Origin: Cryoendolithus antarcticus
Lineage: Eukaryota; Ascomycota; Dothideomycetes; Cladosporiales; Cladosporiaceae
Reading direction: 5' to 3'
Length of the DNA stretch: 64,000 nucleotides
Assembly: GCA_002077065.1 (NCBI GenBank)
Contig: NAJO01000022.1
Coordinates: 558,001-622,000 of the forward strand
The notes beneath the pieces were generated by a model. The model was given only the letters and a program-made list of their open reading frames with translations. It did no database searches and had not been told where the DNA came from. This document shows, piece by piece, positions 32,901 to 43,332 of this stretch; positions within the stretch are counted from its first letter, which is position 1, and every line of letters starts with the position of its first letter. The position numbers and the translations under genes were made by a program.

Positions 32901-35899
32901 CCGCTGATGATCGCCGGAGTCTTCGAGCATGAGATCATGAAACAGCTGGTTGGCAAGCCGCCGGTAGAGCAGACGATCGACGCATACAGAGGTGGTATTG
33001 GCATCAGCTTTCCGCCTTACACGTTTGTGGCTGTCGGACAGTACGCGAAGGCCAAGTTCAGTGATGGAAATGAGTACAAATCGTTGTTCGTGTTCGCCAA
33101 GCTTGATGGCCCGCTAATTACACTTGAGTTCGGGTAAGTTGTCTCCGCACACGCCACCGGATGCCAATAGAAGTCCGCCACTGACCTCCTCGCAGTAAGT
33201 CGAGCAAAATCTGTTCCATTAGCTTCTCCGAGCTAGTAATTCACGGCCAGCGCTGCTATCGATGCGATCGCAGCAGTGACCAGGCGCTGTCGGCCCGGTG
33301 AGAGGCAAGCCATACGGGCGCTGAAAGACTGCCCGTTTGCTTCTCGCCGAGACTGGAGCATTGCGTTCCCCATTGCGGTCGCTTAGACACATGCTCAAGA
33401 CGTCCATCAGCTTATCGGAGAAGCGAAGACACTCATGATAGGACAAGATGGAATTAGACTGACCAAATGACATAGCAACGATCAGCGGCGTTCGCATCGG
33501 CTTCGGCTACAACAGCATGGTCCGCTCACCCTCGATGGAGGAACTTACCAAATTCCCTCTCATCGACGATGGTAGTCTGGGGGGTGCTGGCAACAATCCA
33601 ATCAAGCTGCTACAAACCCTGTGCAACAGCGACAACCCATGGGTAGTTCCGAAGCAGGATTCATATTGGTTCGCCGTCGGAATGACGATTACTGCTTTCG
33701 ACATCCTGAAGATCACGGCTGCAGCGTTGCTGGCTTTCCGAGACTCGGGCATCATTGTGAGCCTATACGCGGACGCTATTGCGCAGATGCCGCCAGCCGC
33801 GACGAGCACGTCCGAAATGGTGAGAGCCCTCGCGTCCACTTGACTCAGAATATGAGGATTGACGGTGTGGCATACAGATCCTCTATGTCGAGATCAGTCT
33901 CGTTGCCGAGATGAACTTTGTCGACTGCTACTTCCGATGCGAAGCTTCACTCGCGCCCACTTCATTCCTCCTTGTGCCTCAATGTCAGCTTTATGGCGGC
34001 TTTGCTCTGTGTTATTGGTTTGGAAACAATGCTCATAGCGGCGATTGGGTATTCAGCGTTGGGGGCTATCATCGTTCCTTTCAAAGGCGAGGAATTTCCA
34101 TGGGCAGTGCAAGCGGGCGAAGCGCTAACATGTTGCAGGCCCTCGCACTACCCGAACCCGAAGCGTCTGGGCATATCGTTCACCGTCGGCGACATGGTGC
34201 ACATACAAGGCGAGGGGTACTTCGCCATCACGCCCAAGTGTGCCATGGGTGGCGCAATGATCCACGTTTCGCTCTCTGTGGGCATTGTCAGCGCTTATCT
34301 CGATGCTTCCTTCGATGCCATGATCAACTTCCATCCCCTGCACTATATCGCAGAGCTTCATGTTGCTATCGGGGTCAGCTGCGACATTGACATCCTGTTC
34401 ATCCATGTCCACATCTCGGTGTCGATCGGCGCAGATCTTCATATTGAAGGACCGGAATTTGGCGGCGTTGCACAGTACGTATCCCCGCTCCCGCCACTCC
34501 TCTCCCTTCAATCTGAAGGTCTCTCGTGCTACTATCGACCACGCCACGACTGTCTATGATGTGTGGAGTGTCATCGAGAAGCGATATTGATCGAATGACG
34601 GAAAGCCTTCGGGGCTATCTCTCCACGGCGTTTCTATTACAAGTGCACCGCCGTGGTGCAGTCCATGCTTCCATGAAGGACCTCCAGATACTTGTGAAAG
34701 TGGACATACTATTGACAGTCGGCTGACAATTTCCCAGCGTCGATTTCTGGGTCTTTGGCTTCGATGTCTACTTCGGCGAACAACCAAGGCTTCCAGATCC
34801 TCTCAATCTTAGCGACTTCTACGACATGGTCCACAAAGCAGGGCCAACATCCGGCCGGCCTCCCTCCGCAGGTCCCGAGAGTGCAGGCCTCGATCAGCAG
34901 ATTAAACTCACCATGGAGCAGGGGGCATTCGCTATGCCCTGCCAAGACACCGCGACTGCCACCGCGCAGCCAGATAGCTCAGGCGCGGGCATGAAGTGGT
35001 TCGTCAAAGGCGGCAGCTTTGCCTTCAGAATTGCTTCAGACTTCGCTCTGAGTACAGCCAAGATCATCAACAAAGATGGAGGATATGATGAAATTGCGAA
35101 ACCTGCGAACCCGAACCACGACAATCCGGCTCCCATATATAGTACGCCCATGCATCTCAGCGCGCCGCATCCCGAGCGTTCGCCGCCTGATCCCGGTCAT
35201 CCTGAGATAACCTCCACTCTAACGATCACCATCCGTTCTGCAGAAGGCAAACTTCTACCTGCCACAGGCTGGAAGCCGACCTACATTATCAAGGACGTTC
35301 CCTCCGCCCTCTGGCGCGACTACGACTCAAGCCGCGACCCGATGAGTAAAGGTGGTGGACGGGAGCTCCTCAGTCCGGCGAATGGCACAGTCAAACAGAT
35401 CATGGCTGTCAGTCTCGTAGCGCCCGATCCCATCCTAGCAAAGAGCATGATTCCAGCTTTCAACGCAACGGACGCACAGAAGAGCGAAGTCCTTGATGAT
35501 CATGGCAAGAGCTGGACGATACCAACTCCAGGCGCCGACCAAACGAAAGACATGCTACCCGTAGCGCTCACACCCCCAAGCGACCCGCCCGATCTGCCAG
35601 GCGAGTGGAAGACCATGCAGACTACATGGACGGCGGCCTCAGCCAACGGGCTGGACCTTGCAACAAGTATGGCTGCGCTTTGCGCAACGAAGTTAGGCTG
35701 GGATGCACCGCTACCTGGGCAGCTTACTGGGCCGAAGATCACGGATGCGGGTGTGAAGCCGGCTTGGATGTTGACCACGGACTTGCCGAAGAGAATGGTG
35801 GTTGGGACGAAGAAGGCTGACGATTCGAAGCTGAGGGATGTGATGGATGGGTTGGAGAACTTCTATTTAGCTTTGCCGAGGATTGCTACGGCTGCCTGA
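29934..35899 (+). CDS. Cluster gene D: giant DUF6603-domain protein
   Basis: Five exons (29934-33133, 33486-33819, 33878-34086, 34139-34474, 34738-35899) give about 1746 aa. No signal peptide. The first 850 residues are beta-rich repeats of unknown fold. Residues about 860-905 are a Ser/Asp/Lys linker (SSDAEDGKDADKSGSD). From about 930 to 1500 the protein matches DUF6603 as I know it: LLGFGIGLPLGD, GLGVSFEKPPLMIAGVFE, YKSLFVFAKLDGPLITLEF, GVRIGFGYNS, NFVDCYFRCEASLAP, GFALCYWFGN, HYPNPKRLGISFTVGD and FGGVAHVDFWVFGFDVYFG. Intron 3 (34087-34138) is a GC-AG intron. Introns 1 (352 nt) and 4 (263 nt) are unusually long; intron 1 is phase-consistent only with the acceptor at 33485. DUF6603 occurs in bacteria and fungi with no known role. 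Confidence 0.85.
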
Positions 35900-36414
35900 G
35901 AACACTTTCATAGGTAGTGTATAATTTTGGCGCATCTATTACTTCGCTCGTTCTGCCTGCGTCAGCACGCAGGTGACAGAAGAAGCGGACCACCCCAGAG
36001 ATCCGCACGGCCGACAATGCTGGTATAGACTGCACCATCACAGCAGATTGCTTCGAACGCTGCCTAGGAGAGACGTCAGGAAAGACCGCAATCTCGCCGA
36101 TAGCTTGAGTATGTACATACACTTGCGGTTCGGCATATAACACCGTTGTCGTCCCTGGTGAGTCGCTGAGCGGTCCGCTCCTTTTGTCACTCGCGTGGTC
36201 GGCCAACAAAAGGGACTGTGAGTTTTACGTATCTGTGGGCCTTGAGCACATCATCGGAGTGCCATGCAAATCGTACCATTGATCCGGCTCTAGTCTATTA
36301 GCACGTTCCGTATGCACTCACTATTCTATCTGTCATGCTCAACCCTGAGCCTTCTGGCGAAAGCTTCCTCCTGAGCCATCTGATACCCTGATAGTATTCG
36401 CCCATGATTTGCAT
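35900..36414. other. Intergenic stretch containing the second inverted-repeat element
   Basis: The two genes on either side converge here. Nearly half of the 515 bp is the 232 bp mobile element; the remainder shows nothing recognised. Confidence 0.4.
35966..36197. mobile_element. MITE-like element, copy 2
   Basis: A 232 bp segment with 26 bp terminal inverted repeats that match at about 22 positions. The left end reads CACGCAGGTGACAGAAGAAG and the right end, inverted, CACGCGAGTGACAAAAGGAG. The flanking 5-mers are GTCAG and GTCGG, a possible decayed target duplication. It is the same length as copy 1 at 8867-9098. It lies 66 bp after the stop codon of gene D. Confidence 0.68.
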
Positions 36415-37674
36415 CTAAGCATGTCCATTCGCACTTCCATTTCCGTTACTGATCTTCGCCCCGACCACGACCTTCTCCAAAGCCTGCTTCACGTCACTGA
36501 CAAGGTCTGCCCCCTCTTCCACACCACAGCTGATCCTGATCAAATCGCTGAAAACACCTGCCGCCTCTCTCTGCTCCACTGGAATCCCGGCATGTGTCAT
36601 GCTCCCTGGTAGCTCTACCAAACTTTCCACGCCGCCCAAGCTCTCCGCCAGTGTGAATATCTGCGTAGTCTTGCAGAACTCCTCCGCCGCAGCTTGTCCG
36701 CCCTTCACCCGGAAGCTCAGCATCCCTCCTCCAAGTCCATCGCGATGTTGCTTCAGCGCTATCTTCCTGTGGGGATGTGATGCCAGGCCGGGGTAGTTCA
36801 CGCTGATAACATGCGGGCTATCTTGCAACGCCGCAGCCACTAGTGCGGCGTTCTTACTTGCTTCTCTTGCGCGCAGATGCAGCGTCTTCACGCCACGATG
36901 GGCTAGCCAGCAGTCGAAAGGACTCGGTACAGCGCCGATAGCATTCTGTAGAAATCGCAACCTCTCGTGTAAGGAATCCGAGTTGAGTGCCGCGACGCCC
37001 ATCAGCACGTCTGAGTGCCCGTTGATATACTTCGTGACGCTGTGAACCACGATATCCGCACCGTGATCCAGTGGGTTCTGGACATAAGGCGAGAGGAAAG
37101 TATTGTCCACCACAACCATAATCCCACTTCGGTGCGCAATGTCGGCCACAGCGCGGATATCCACCAGCGAAAGCGTCGGATTCGAAGGCGTCTCAATCCA
37201 TATCAACTTCGTCTCCGGCGTGATCAGATCCTCGATGTGTAGCTCAATGCTGGGGGTAAACGTGACCCGCACACCATGTGCACTCGCCACCTTCGTGAAG
37301 TACCTGTGCGTCCCTCCATACACATCCGACACACTCACAACATGGCTGCCCGCCGCCAAGCTCTGCAGTATGATCGCCGTCGTCGCGCTCCCTGAGCTGA
37401 ATGCAAGCGCATATTTCGCCTTCTCCAAACTCGCTATGCAGTTCTCGAAATTCGTTCGGTTTGGGTTACTCGAGCGCGTATACTCATATTCGCCGATAGG
37501 CTTTCCTACTGCCGATTGTGCGAAAGTGGTGCTGAGGGATATGGACTCGATTACTGCGCCTGTTGCTGGGTCGTGCGGACTGCCGGCGTGCACTGCGAGG
37601 GTGCCGAAGCCGTGGACTGGAGAGTGCGGGCGTGGAGGGGTTTCGATCGCGGTGTCGAAGTCGGCGATGGCCAT
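36415..37674 (-). CDS. CYS3: Cystathionine gamma-lyase (reverse transsulfuration)
   Basis: A single exon of 419 aa. The enzyme is a PLP-dependent member of the Cys/Met metabolism family and cleaves cystathionine to cysteine, ammonia and 2-oxobutyrate in the cytosol. Conserved pieces are present in order: FGTLAVHAG near the N-terminus, YEYTRSSNPNR (phosphate-contacting Tyr and Arg from the neighbouring subunit), FSSGSATT, VSVSDVYGGT, ETPSNPTL, VVDNTFLSPY, the cofactor lysine at about residue 215 in HSVTKYINGHSD, FTLAESLGGVESL and MTHAGIP. The SLGGVESL stretch favours gamma-lyase or gamma-synthase over other family members. The fungal name mecB is sometimes used. Unrelated to the cluster next to it as far as can be seen. 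Confidence 0.9.
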   Translation of the reverse strand: MAIADFDTAIETPPRPHSPVHGFGTLAVHAGSPHDPATGAVIESISLSTTFAQSAVGKPIGEYEYTRSSNPNRTNFENCIASLEKAKYALAFSSGSATTAIILQSLAAGSHVVSVSDVYGGTHRYFTKVASAHGVRVTFTPSIELHIEDLITPETKLIWIETPSNPTLSLVDIRAVADIAHRSGIMVVVDNTFLSPYVQNPLDHGADIVVHSVTKYINGHSDVLMGVAALNSDSLHERLRFLQNAIGAVPSPFDCWLAHRGVKTLHLRAREASKNAALVAAALQDSPHVISVNYPGLASHPHRKIALKQHRDGLGGGMLSFRVKGGQAAAEEFCKTTQIFTLAESLGGVESLVELPGSMTHAGIPVEQREAAGVFSDLIRISCGVEEGADLVSDVKQALEKVVVGAKISNGNGSANGHA

Positions 37675-38295
37675 GGTGGCGGTGGTGGTGTTGCTTTGGG
37701 AGATGTGGCGGCGGTTGTAGAAGTGGAGAGCTGTGTGGAGATAGGAATGCAGGTGAGATTGTACTTAAGTTCTAGGCTTTTGCCACTGGCTTACACGAGC
37801 AGTGGAAGGGTGTCGTGATCCAAGCCTGCGGTCATTGGAATCATGCGTGATATCGACGCTTCCATGCGATTGGAAATCTTCCTCAACAAAGACGGCGCAA
37901 TGGCGTGCTATTTGGTAATGAACTTTGTTAATGCCGAGGTTTACCTAAGCCGCTCTGCTGGGTGACCTCACTTCATTGCTTCTAGGCGATCAAGCCGATG
38001 ATAGAGCGATAGTTCCAGAAAAATACCATACGCTGTCGTGACTGGGAGGAGACATCACACCCATGATCACAGACGACAGGCATGGTGTCGCGCAGCAGAC
38101 GGAACACAATCTGCCGCAACATGTCACGGCCCCTTGAAACATCCCCTACCGGAGAGGGAGCCTCCGTACTGCATGCATGCAAACGAAGTCTCGAGGGAAT
38201 GTCTTGCATTACTCGAAAAGCTACAGCCTGTGCCAGCCATGCATGCGGCATCTATACGCCCTCCAACACCTCATCGCCGTGACTCTGCTCAGCAT
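37675..38295. other. Intergenic stretch, nothing recognised
   Basis: About 620 bp between the CYS3 start and the 3' end of the AA9 gene. It must hold the CYS3 promoter. No repeat or ORF with support. Confidence 0.4.
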
Positions 38296-39221
38296 CTAAG
38301 CATCGAGCACAAAGTCCCTAGCGTGCCTCGCCATCTTCTTGATCGAGGTGAACGTCGGGCCGGGGATAGTGTACGAGCTGATCTTGCTGTAGATGTCGAT
38401 GAGGATTCCGGGCTGTGATATATGTCAGCAAAGTTCCTCATCATGCGTTCGTTTATGCTAGGCGACTCACGTCAGTCGCCTTGTACAGCGCGGAGGCCTT
38501 GGTGCCAGATGGCGTAGCGGTACCGGAACCAGTGATTTGCAGGTTGATGCACTGCGGGTAGTTCTGGGCGCCGTTGCTGGAGCCGGCAGCGTGAAGACCG
38601 ATCAGCTCGTGGCGGAGGACGTAGTTGCCGGGTGCGACGGATGAGGGGATCTTGATGGTCCAGGCGTACGGAGCGACTGTGATATCGTCAGTGATACGTT
38701 ACTGTGCAGTATGCTGCGGTCCAGCATTCACCAGTGATCGCATCAGTAGCCCATGTACCCGGTGGCGAGTTGTCGTTCAGCAGACCGCTCTGTGCAATCT
38801 TGAAGAAGCTCAAGCTGCTCGCATCGGTGAGCGCGGTGCAGTTGCCGGAGCACTTCGCCAAGTAGTCGATGACGGGGCCGTGGTGAGAGATGGGCCAGGT
38901 GTTCCAGTTCAACACCACGGAGCTGCCAGCGGCAACAGGGATCTGCTGGTTGCCAGCCTTTCCAGACTTGTGGCAGCCAATGTCGGCGGTACCGTAGGCA
39001 CTCGGGCTGACGAAGCCGTTGTCCTGGTTCAGGGCGAACCAGCCGGCGGTGGGCACCACCTGCCCCGAAGGTTGATAATACCAGTTGGGGTTGCTGCCCT
39101 GGTAGGTCTTGCCACCGGCGGTAATTGCAGCAACGTAACCGTGAGCAGCCACCTGGGGCACGAGTGCAATGACTGCGGCAGCAAGCACGGCGTCCTGCGC
39201 CGAAGAGGAAGTGAAGAGCAT
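38296..39221 (-). CDS. AA9 lytic polysaccharide monooxygenase, secreted
   Basis: Three exons (39221-38732, 38676-38471, 38412-38296) give 270 aa, with introns of 55 and 58 nt. AA9 enzymes are secreted copper enzymes that oxidatively cleave cellulose and related glucans. The signal peptide ends at Ala26, leaving His27 as the mature N-terminus (HGYV), the first ligand of the copper brace. His113 in [13 protein letters not shown] is the second ligand. [29 protein letters not shown] and AQNYPQC (axial Tyr) complete the family pattern. There is no CBM1 module. The C-terminus ends in a short tail, [16 protein letters not shown]. The first-exon frame alone would end in a false stop; the splice to VAPYAW restores the conserved sequence. 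Confidence 0.93.
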
Positions 39222-41095
39222 GTTTGCTGTCTTTTTGGGGGGTGGAGAAGCGAGAGTGTGTTGTGTGTACGGAGAAGAAGGCGTGGGATCGAACCACTGC
39301 AGGAGTAGTCTTATACTGTACTTACTCGTCTCGAGTGCCAGGAGATCACGCCAAGAGCTTCCGGACGTGTGTAGTACACTCCGAGTGTATCAGGCACGGA
39401 AGCGGCAAAGCGCAATCTATCTGCCAAGATCGTAATGCGCCTGGGAATCTGCGACATGGCATGCGGACACTCGCGAGATAGCCGGTCCACAGTAGGCTTG
39501 CGTCTTTGGGCATTGGCCGTTTCATGCCGGCGCATTATTGCAAGACGCGCCGGATGTCGAGACGATGGCGTGCTTGCATGCTAATGCATGCTGTATCGGT
39601 TTGCGCGTCTCGACGAGTCCATTAGGTTGGTGGAACAATTGGCTTCGCCAGCCTTCTCAGCGGTAAGCAGCTCTCGGAGAAGGTGCAGTGCACTCAGAGG
39701 CACGATGTCCCTGATCGTGATTCCAGTGGAGATATGAAGCATTCTTTACTTGCGCAATCCAGCGCAATCCCTCTCAACGGTGGCATACAGATGGCGATTC
39801 GCAGCCGGCACTAACAGCGCCAGCATACAGTACAAGGACCAGGCTCGTTAGACGAATCTCCGACAATGTGAGATGTTTCATGAGACATGAGAACTGCTGT
39901 AGGCTGAAATGACACGCCACATGGCGGCATATTTTGTTAGGTGCTCGGCATATCGTCTGATCGGCAGGGGTGATGGTTGTCGAGATCTTCGTTTCTGCAT
40001 TGCGTCGTGCTTGGAATGATGCAGTATAATCTCAGTTCCGCGACTTGCGAGCGTTGATGCTGGGTGCCGACGTGAGGATCATTGATCGGGCATATGCCCT
40101 CCACTGCGGACCGCATGGCCGCTCGCGTCGCGTAGCAGATCGCGGAGAAAGATGGACGTGTCGCAGAGTGCCGGAACTATCGACAAGGCGCGTCTGCAAG
40201 TTGACGACGAGAGCTCACATGGCCAGTGTGCATGTGATGGCGCGACGCGATCGACGGAGTGAAACCCGATAGATTGATGAAGTCGCACGGGTGGTGTTTG
40301 AGTTTCGCGGCCCGGTCGAGCGGCGCCTCCCTCAAGGATCAACTAGCACGGAGTTATGTATTGGGCTTGGCGACAAGGTCGACGTGATTTCCAGCGCGGC
40401 ATCCACATAGCTGTCATCTCGTGCTTGAAATGAGGGCGAGAGTGTTGCTGACGCGTCCTTTGGAGTCACGCGTATTCTTGGTAGAACGACGAAATGGCGC
40501 AGCACGCTGTCAGCCATGGGCAATCTCCAATACACTTGTCATGACTCCGCTGGTGCTGGCGATCTTGCGGTGGAGGTCCTTGTGACGAGAGATTGGCCGT
40601 TGGCTCTGCACTCACTTTGCAGGCCAAGTGGATTCATGACCCCGAGCTGATGCTTTCAAGCGGCCTCAGATCGAGTGAGACAGCTTTTTGAGCCTCTCAT
40701 GACCTTGCTCTGGCGTGCGCGTATGAGAGGCCAACAGGAGAGCCGCCGAGGGTGTAACAGAGCCAGCCTTGTTGACGTGCACGAGCTGTGTGGTCACGCA
40801 AACGCCAGGTCATGGTCCGCCTCGGTCATGCAGGTGTCCGCTGGACTCGAAGAGTTCAGAGCGCGTTGCACACGACGTAACGTAGTCACAACATTTGCTG
40901 TCTTGGACAAGCGTCTGATGTCGCGCGGGAAACATCTGATGTGGGTAGGTGGTGGTGGCCCAGCTTCGTTCGCTCCTTCCTTCACCTGTCGTTGAGTTCC
41001 GTCATCCCGCCGAGAGGACTTGCCACCTCTACTGTCTACACACGACACGTGGGAACACTCACACGCGATGAGCTACGCTCACTGATCTCGAAACG
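39222..41095. other. Long intergenic stretch, nothing recognised
   Basis: Almost 1.9 kb between the divergently transcribed AA9 and MFS genes. Open frames are short, overlap on both strands and show no family signature. A GGTTCGATCC box on the minus strand near 39290 looks like a tRNA B-box but no cloverleaf forms around it. Confidence 0.5.
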
Positions 41096-43256
41096 ATGTT
41101 CTCCGCAAGGTGGCCTGCAGCAACTTACCACTTCACTCAGGACGTCGAAGAGGAGAGGAGCCGCCATGTCCGGTCCACGCAGCCGGAGTGGGAGCTGCAA
41201 GACATGGTTGAGACTAACAGAGACACGGCCAGTCGAGACGAGGACGAAGACGGTACTTCGCGTTCCTCCAAGAGCGGATCGTCGAAGCATACCGCTGGAC
41301 AGGAGGAATTGAAGGCGGCGCGCATGACGACCGTGGTAATTGCATTGGTACTCAGTATCTTCCTGGAAAGTACGACACGCGACAGGCATATCTGCAAACA
41401 CTAACAGCGTTGCAGTGCTCTTTGGACACGGTACGCCCAGATCGCTCTCAACTTCTGCCTCGTGTGCTGACAGCATCGCTCAGACCATCGTCGCCACTGC
41501 AATACCCAGCATCACGGTGTGTGGACAGCAGGATCAGCATGATACCACAACCAGCTGACTGAGACATAGAGCCAGTTCAAGGCAGTAGATAATGTCGGGT
41601 GGTACGGCAGCGCATTTCTGCTGACAGTGTCCACGTCTCAAGCAACTTGGGGCCAAGCTTACAAGCACTTCGATCTCAAGTCGGCATTCTTAATCAGCAT
41701 CGCCATTTTCGAGATCGGCAGCTTGATATGCGGTACGCTACTCCGATGGTGCACAATTGCATCGCGCTGCTGACATCCTCGTAGGACTTGCGCAAAGCAG
41801 TATTGCCTTGATCGTAGGACGCGCAGTGACTGGTCTCGGTGCTGCAGGAGTGGTGTCCGGGGCATACTCGATCGTCGCCTTCTCGGTCGTGCCACACAAG
41901 CGACCGGCTTACATGGGAATTCTCGGAGCAACTTATGCATTCGCCAGTGTGTTTGGTCCGGTTCTTGGTGGCTTGTTTGCAGATAAGATATCCTGGCGGT
42001 GGTGGTGAGCCGACCCTCAATTGCGATGACATCCTTGAAGCCGCTGCTGACGATCACAGCTTCTGGATCAATCTCCCCGTGGGCGCCGCTGCTGTGGCTA
42101 TGATCGCACTCACCTTCTCTACACCGACCGCACAAGCTCTCGATCCCGCACGACATCGAAGTCTACTGACTAAGCTCTCCTACATGGACATACCTGGCCT
42201 GGTCACTCTGTCAGGCTCGGTCGTAGCTCTGCTTCTGGCGCTCCAATGGGGCGGCGTCTCCAGACCGTGGGCATCGGGGACTGTAGTCTCTTTGCTCGTG
42301 GTCTTTCCGCTTCTCCTTCTACTCTTCGCTATGATCGAATGGGCTCAAGGCGAGCGTGCCATGCTTGTACCACATATTGTCAGAAGGCGAGAGGTTTGGG
42401 CTGGCGGAGCTCTGGTCTTCCTGTCAGCGTACCCTGACCTTAATATTATTAACTCACTGACGTCGTTCCAGCACTGGCGCAGCACTCTTTCTCTTGGTCT
42501 ACATGATCCCACTATACTTTCAGTTCGTGCAGGGCTGCTCTGCAGTAACGAGTGCGATCCGGAATCTGGCACTCATCATACCGCTCAGTAAGTCCTCCCC
42601 CCAACTCAAGCGATGCCTCACCTGATGATTTCGCCTCTAGCACTCTCTACAATGTTCTGTGGAGCCGTCATGACGCTCAACGGCCACTTCGCCATACTAC
42701 TCGTCCTTGGCTCGGTGATGGGACCGATTGGCTGTGGCTTGATCTATACTCTCGGAGTCGACCCGACAGCCACAGCTTGGGTTGGCTCCCAGATCCTGGC
42801 CGGCATCGGGCTGGGCATGTGCTTCCAGACTCCAGTCATGGCTGCGCAGGCACTCGCGCCCCAGGAGGATCTGGCCACGACTTCGGCGATCATAATTTGT
42901 ACGTCTATGCATTTACTATCGACTTATAGACTCGCGGCTGACTAGGAACAGTCTTCCAGACCATGGGTGGTGCCATCTTTGTCTCCGCGGCGCAATCGAG
43001 CTTCAGCAACAGCATCATGTCAAGTGTGATTCTGCAAAAGGACGCAGGTCTGATGTTCAAGGCTCTCACACTTGGCGCGACGGAGCTGGAGCGCATCCTT
43101 TCGACAGAGGAGATACAATCGGTCATCGCTGCGTACATGGATGGGCTGTCGACGACATTTGTGATGGCTCTCGTGCTGGCGGCGTTTTCAATCCTGGTAT
43201 CGCCGCTATCACCCTGGGTCAATGTGAAGGAAAAAGTGCCTGTAGGCATGGCCTAA
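41096..43256 (+). CDS. MFS drug:H+ antiporter of the 14-helix type
   Basis: Nine exons (41096-41369, 41408-41430, 41484-41516, 41570-41732, 41785-42004, 42060-42422, 42472-42587, 42641-42898, 42952-43256) join to 584 aa with all phases consistent. The product is a plasma-membrane major facilitator exporter. Conserved pieces are LDTTIVATAIPSIT (helix 1 motif), NVGWYGSAFLL, LIVGRAVTGLGAAGV, the motif-C-type stretch FASVFGPVLGGLFAD, KISWRWCFWINLPVG and TMGGAIFVS. These fit toxin or antibiotic efflux pumps of fungi. The hydrophilic N-terminus (about 80 residues) is uncertain; a later Met (MVETNRDT) could be the true start. The first intron is only 38 nt, and exons of 23 and 33 nt follow it. Confidence 0.85.
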
Positions 43257-43332
43257 GGACGTACTGTACAGAGCATTGCATTGCCTAGAAGCCACAATTC
43301 CAATGTTACTCACGACATGCATCATCAATCAT

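Noticed and set aside
39270..39310. tRNA-like B-box (GGTTCGATCC on the minus strand)
   Set aside because: No T-stem, anticodon arm or A-box of the right spacing can be formed.
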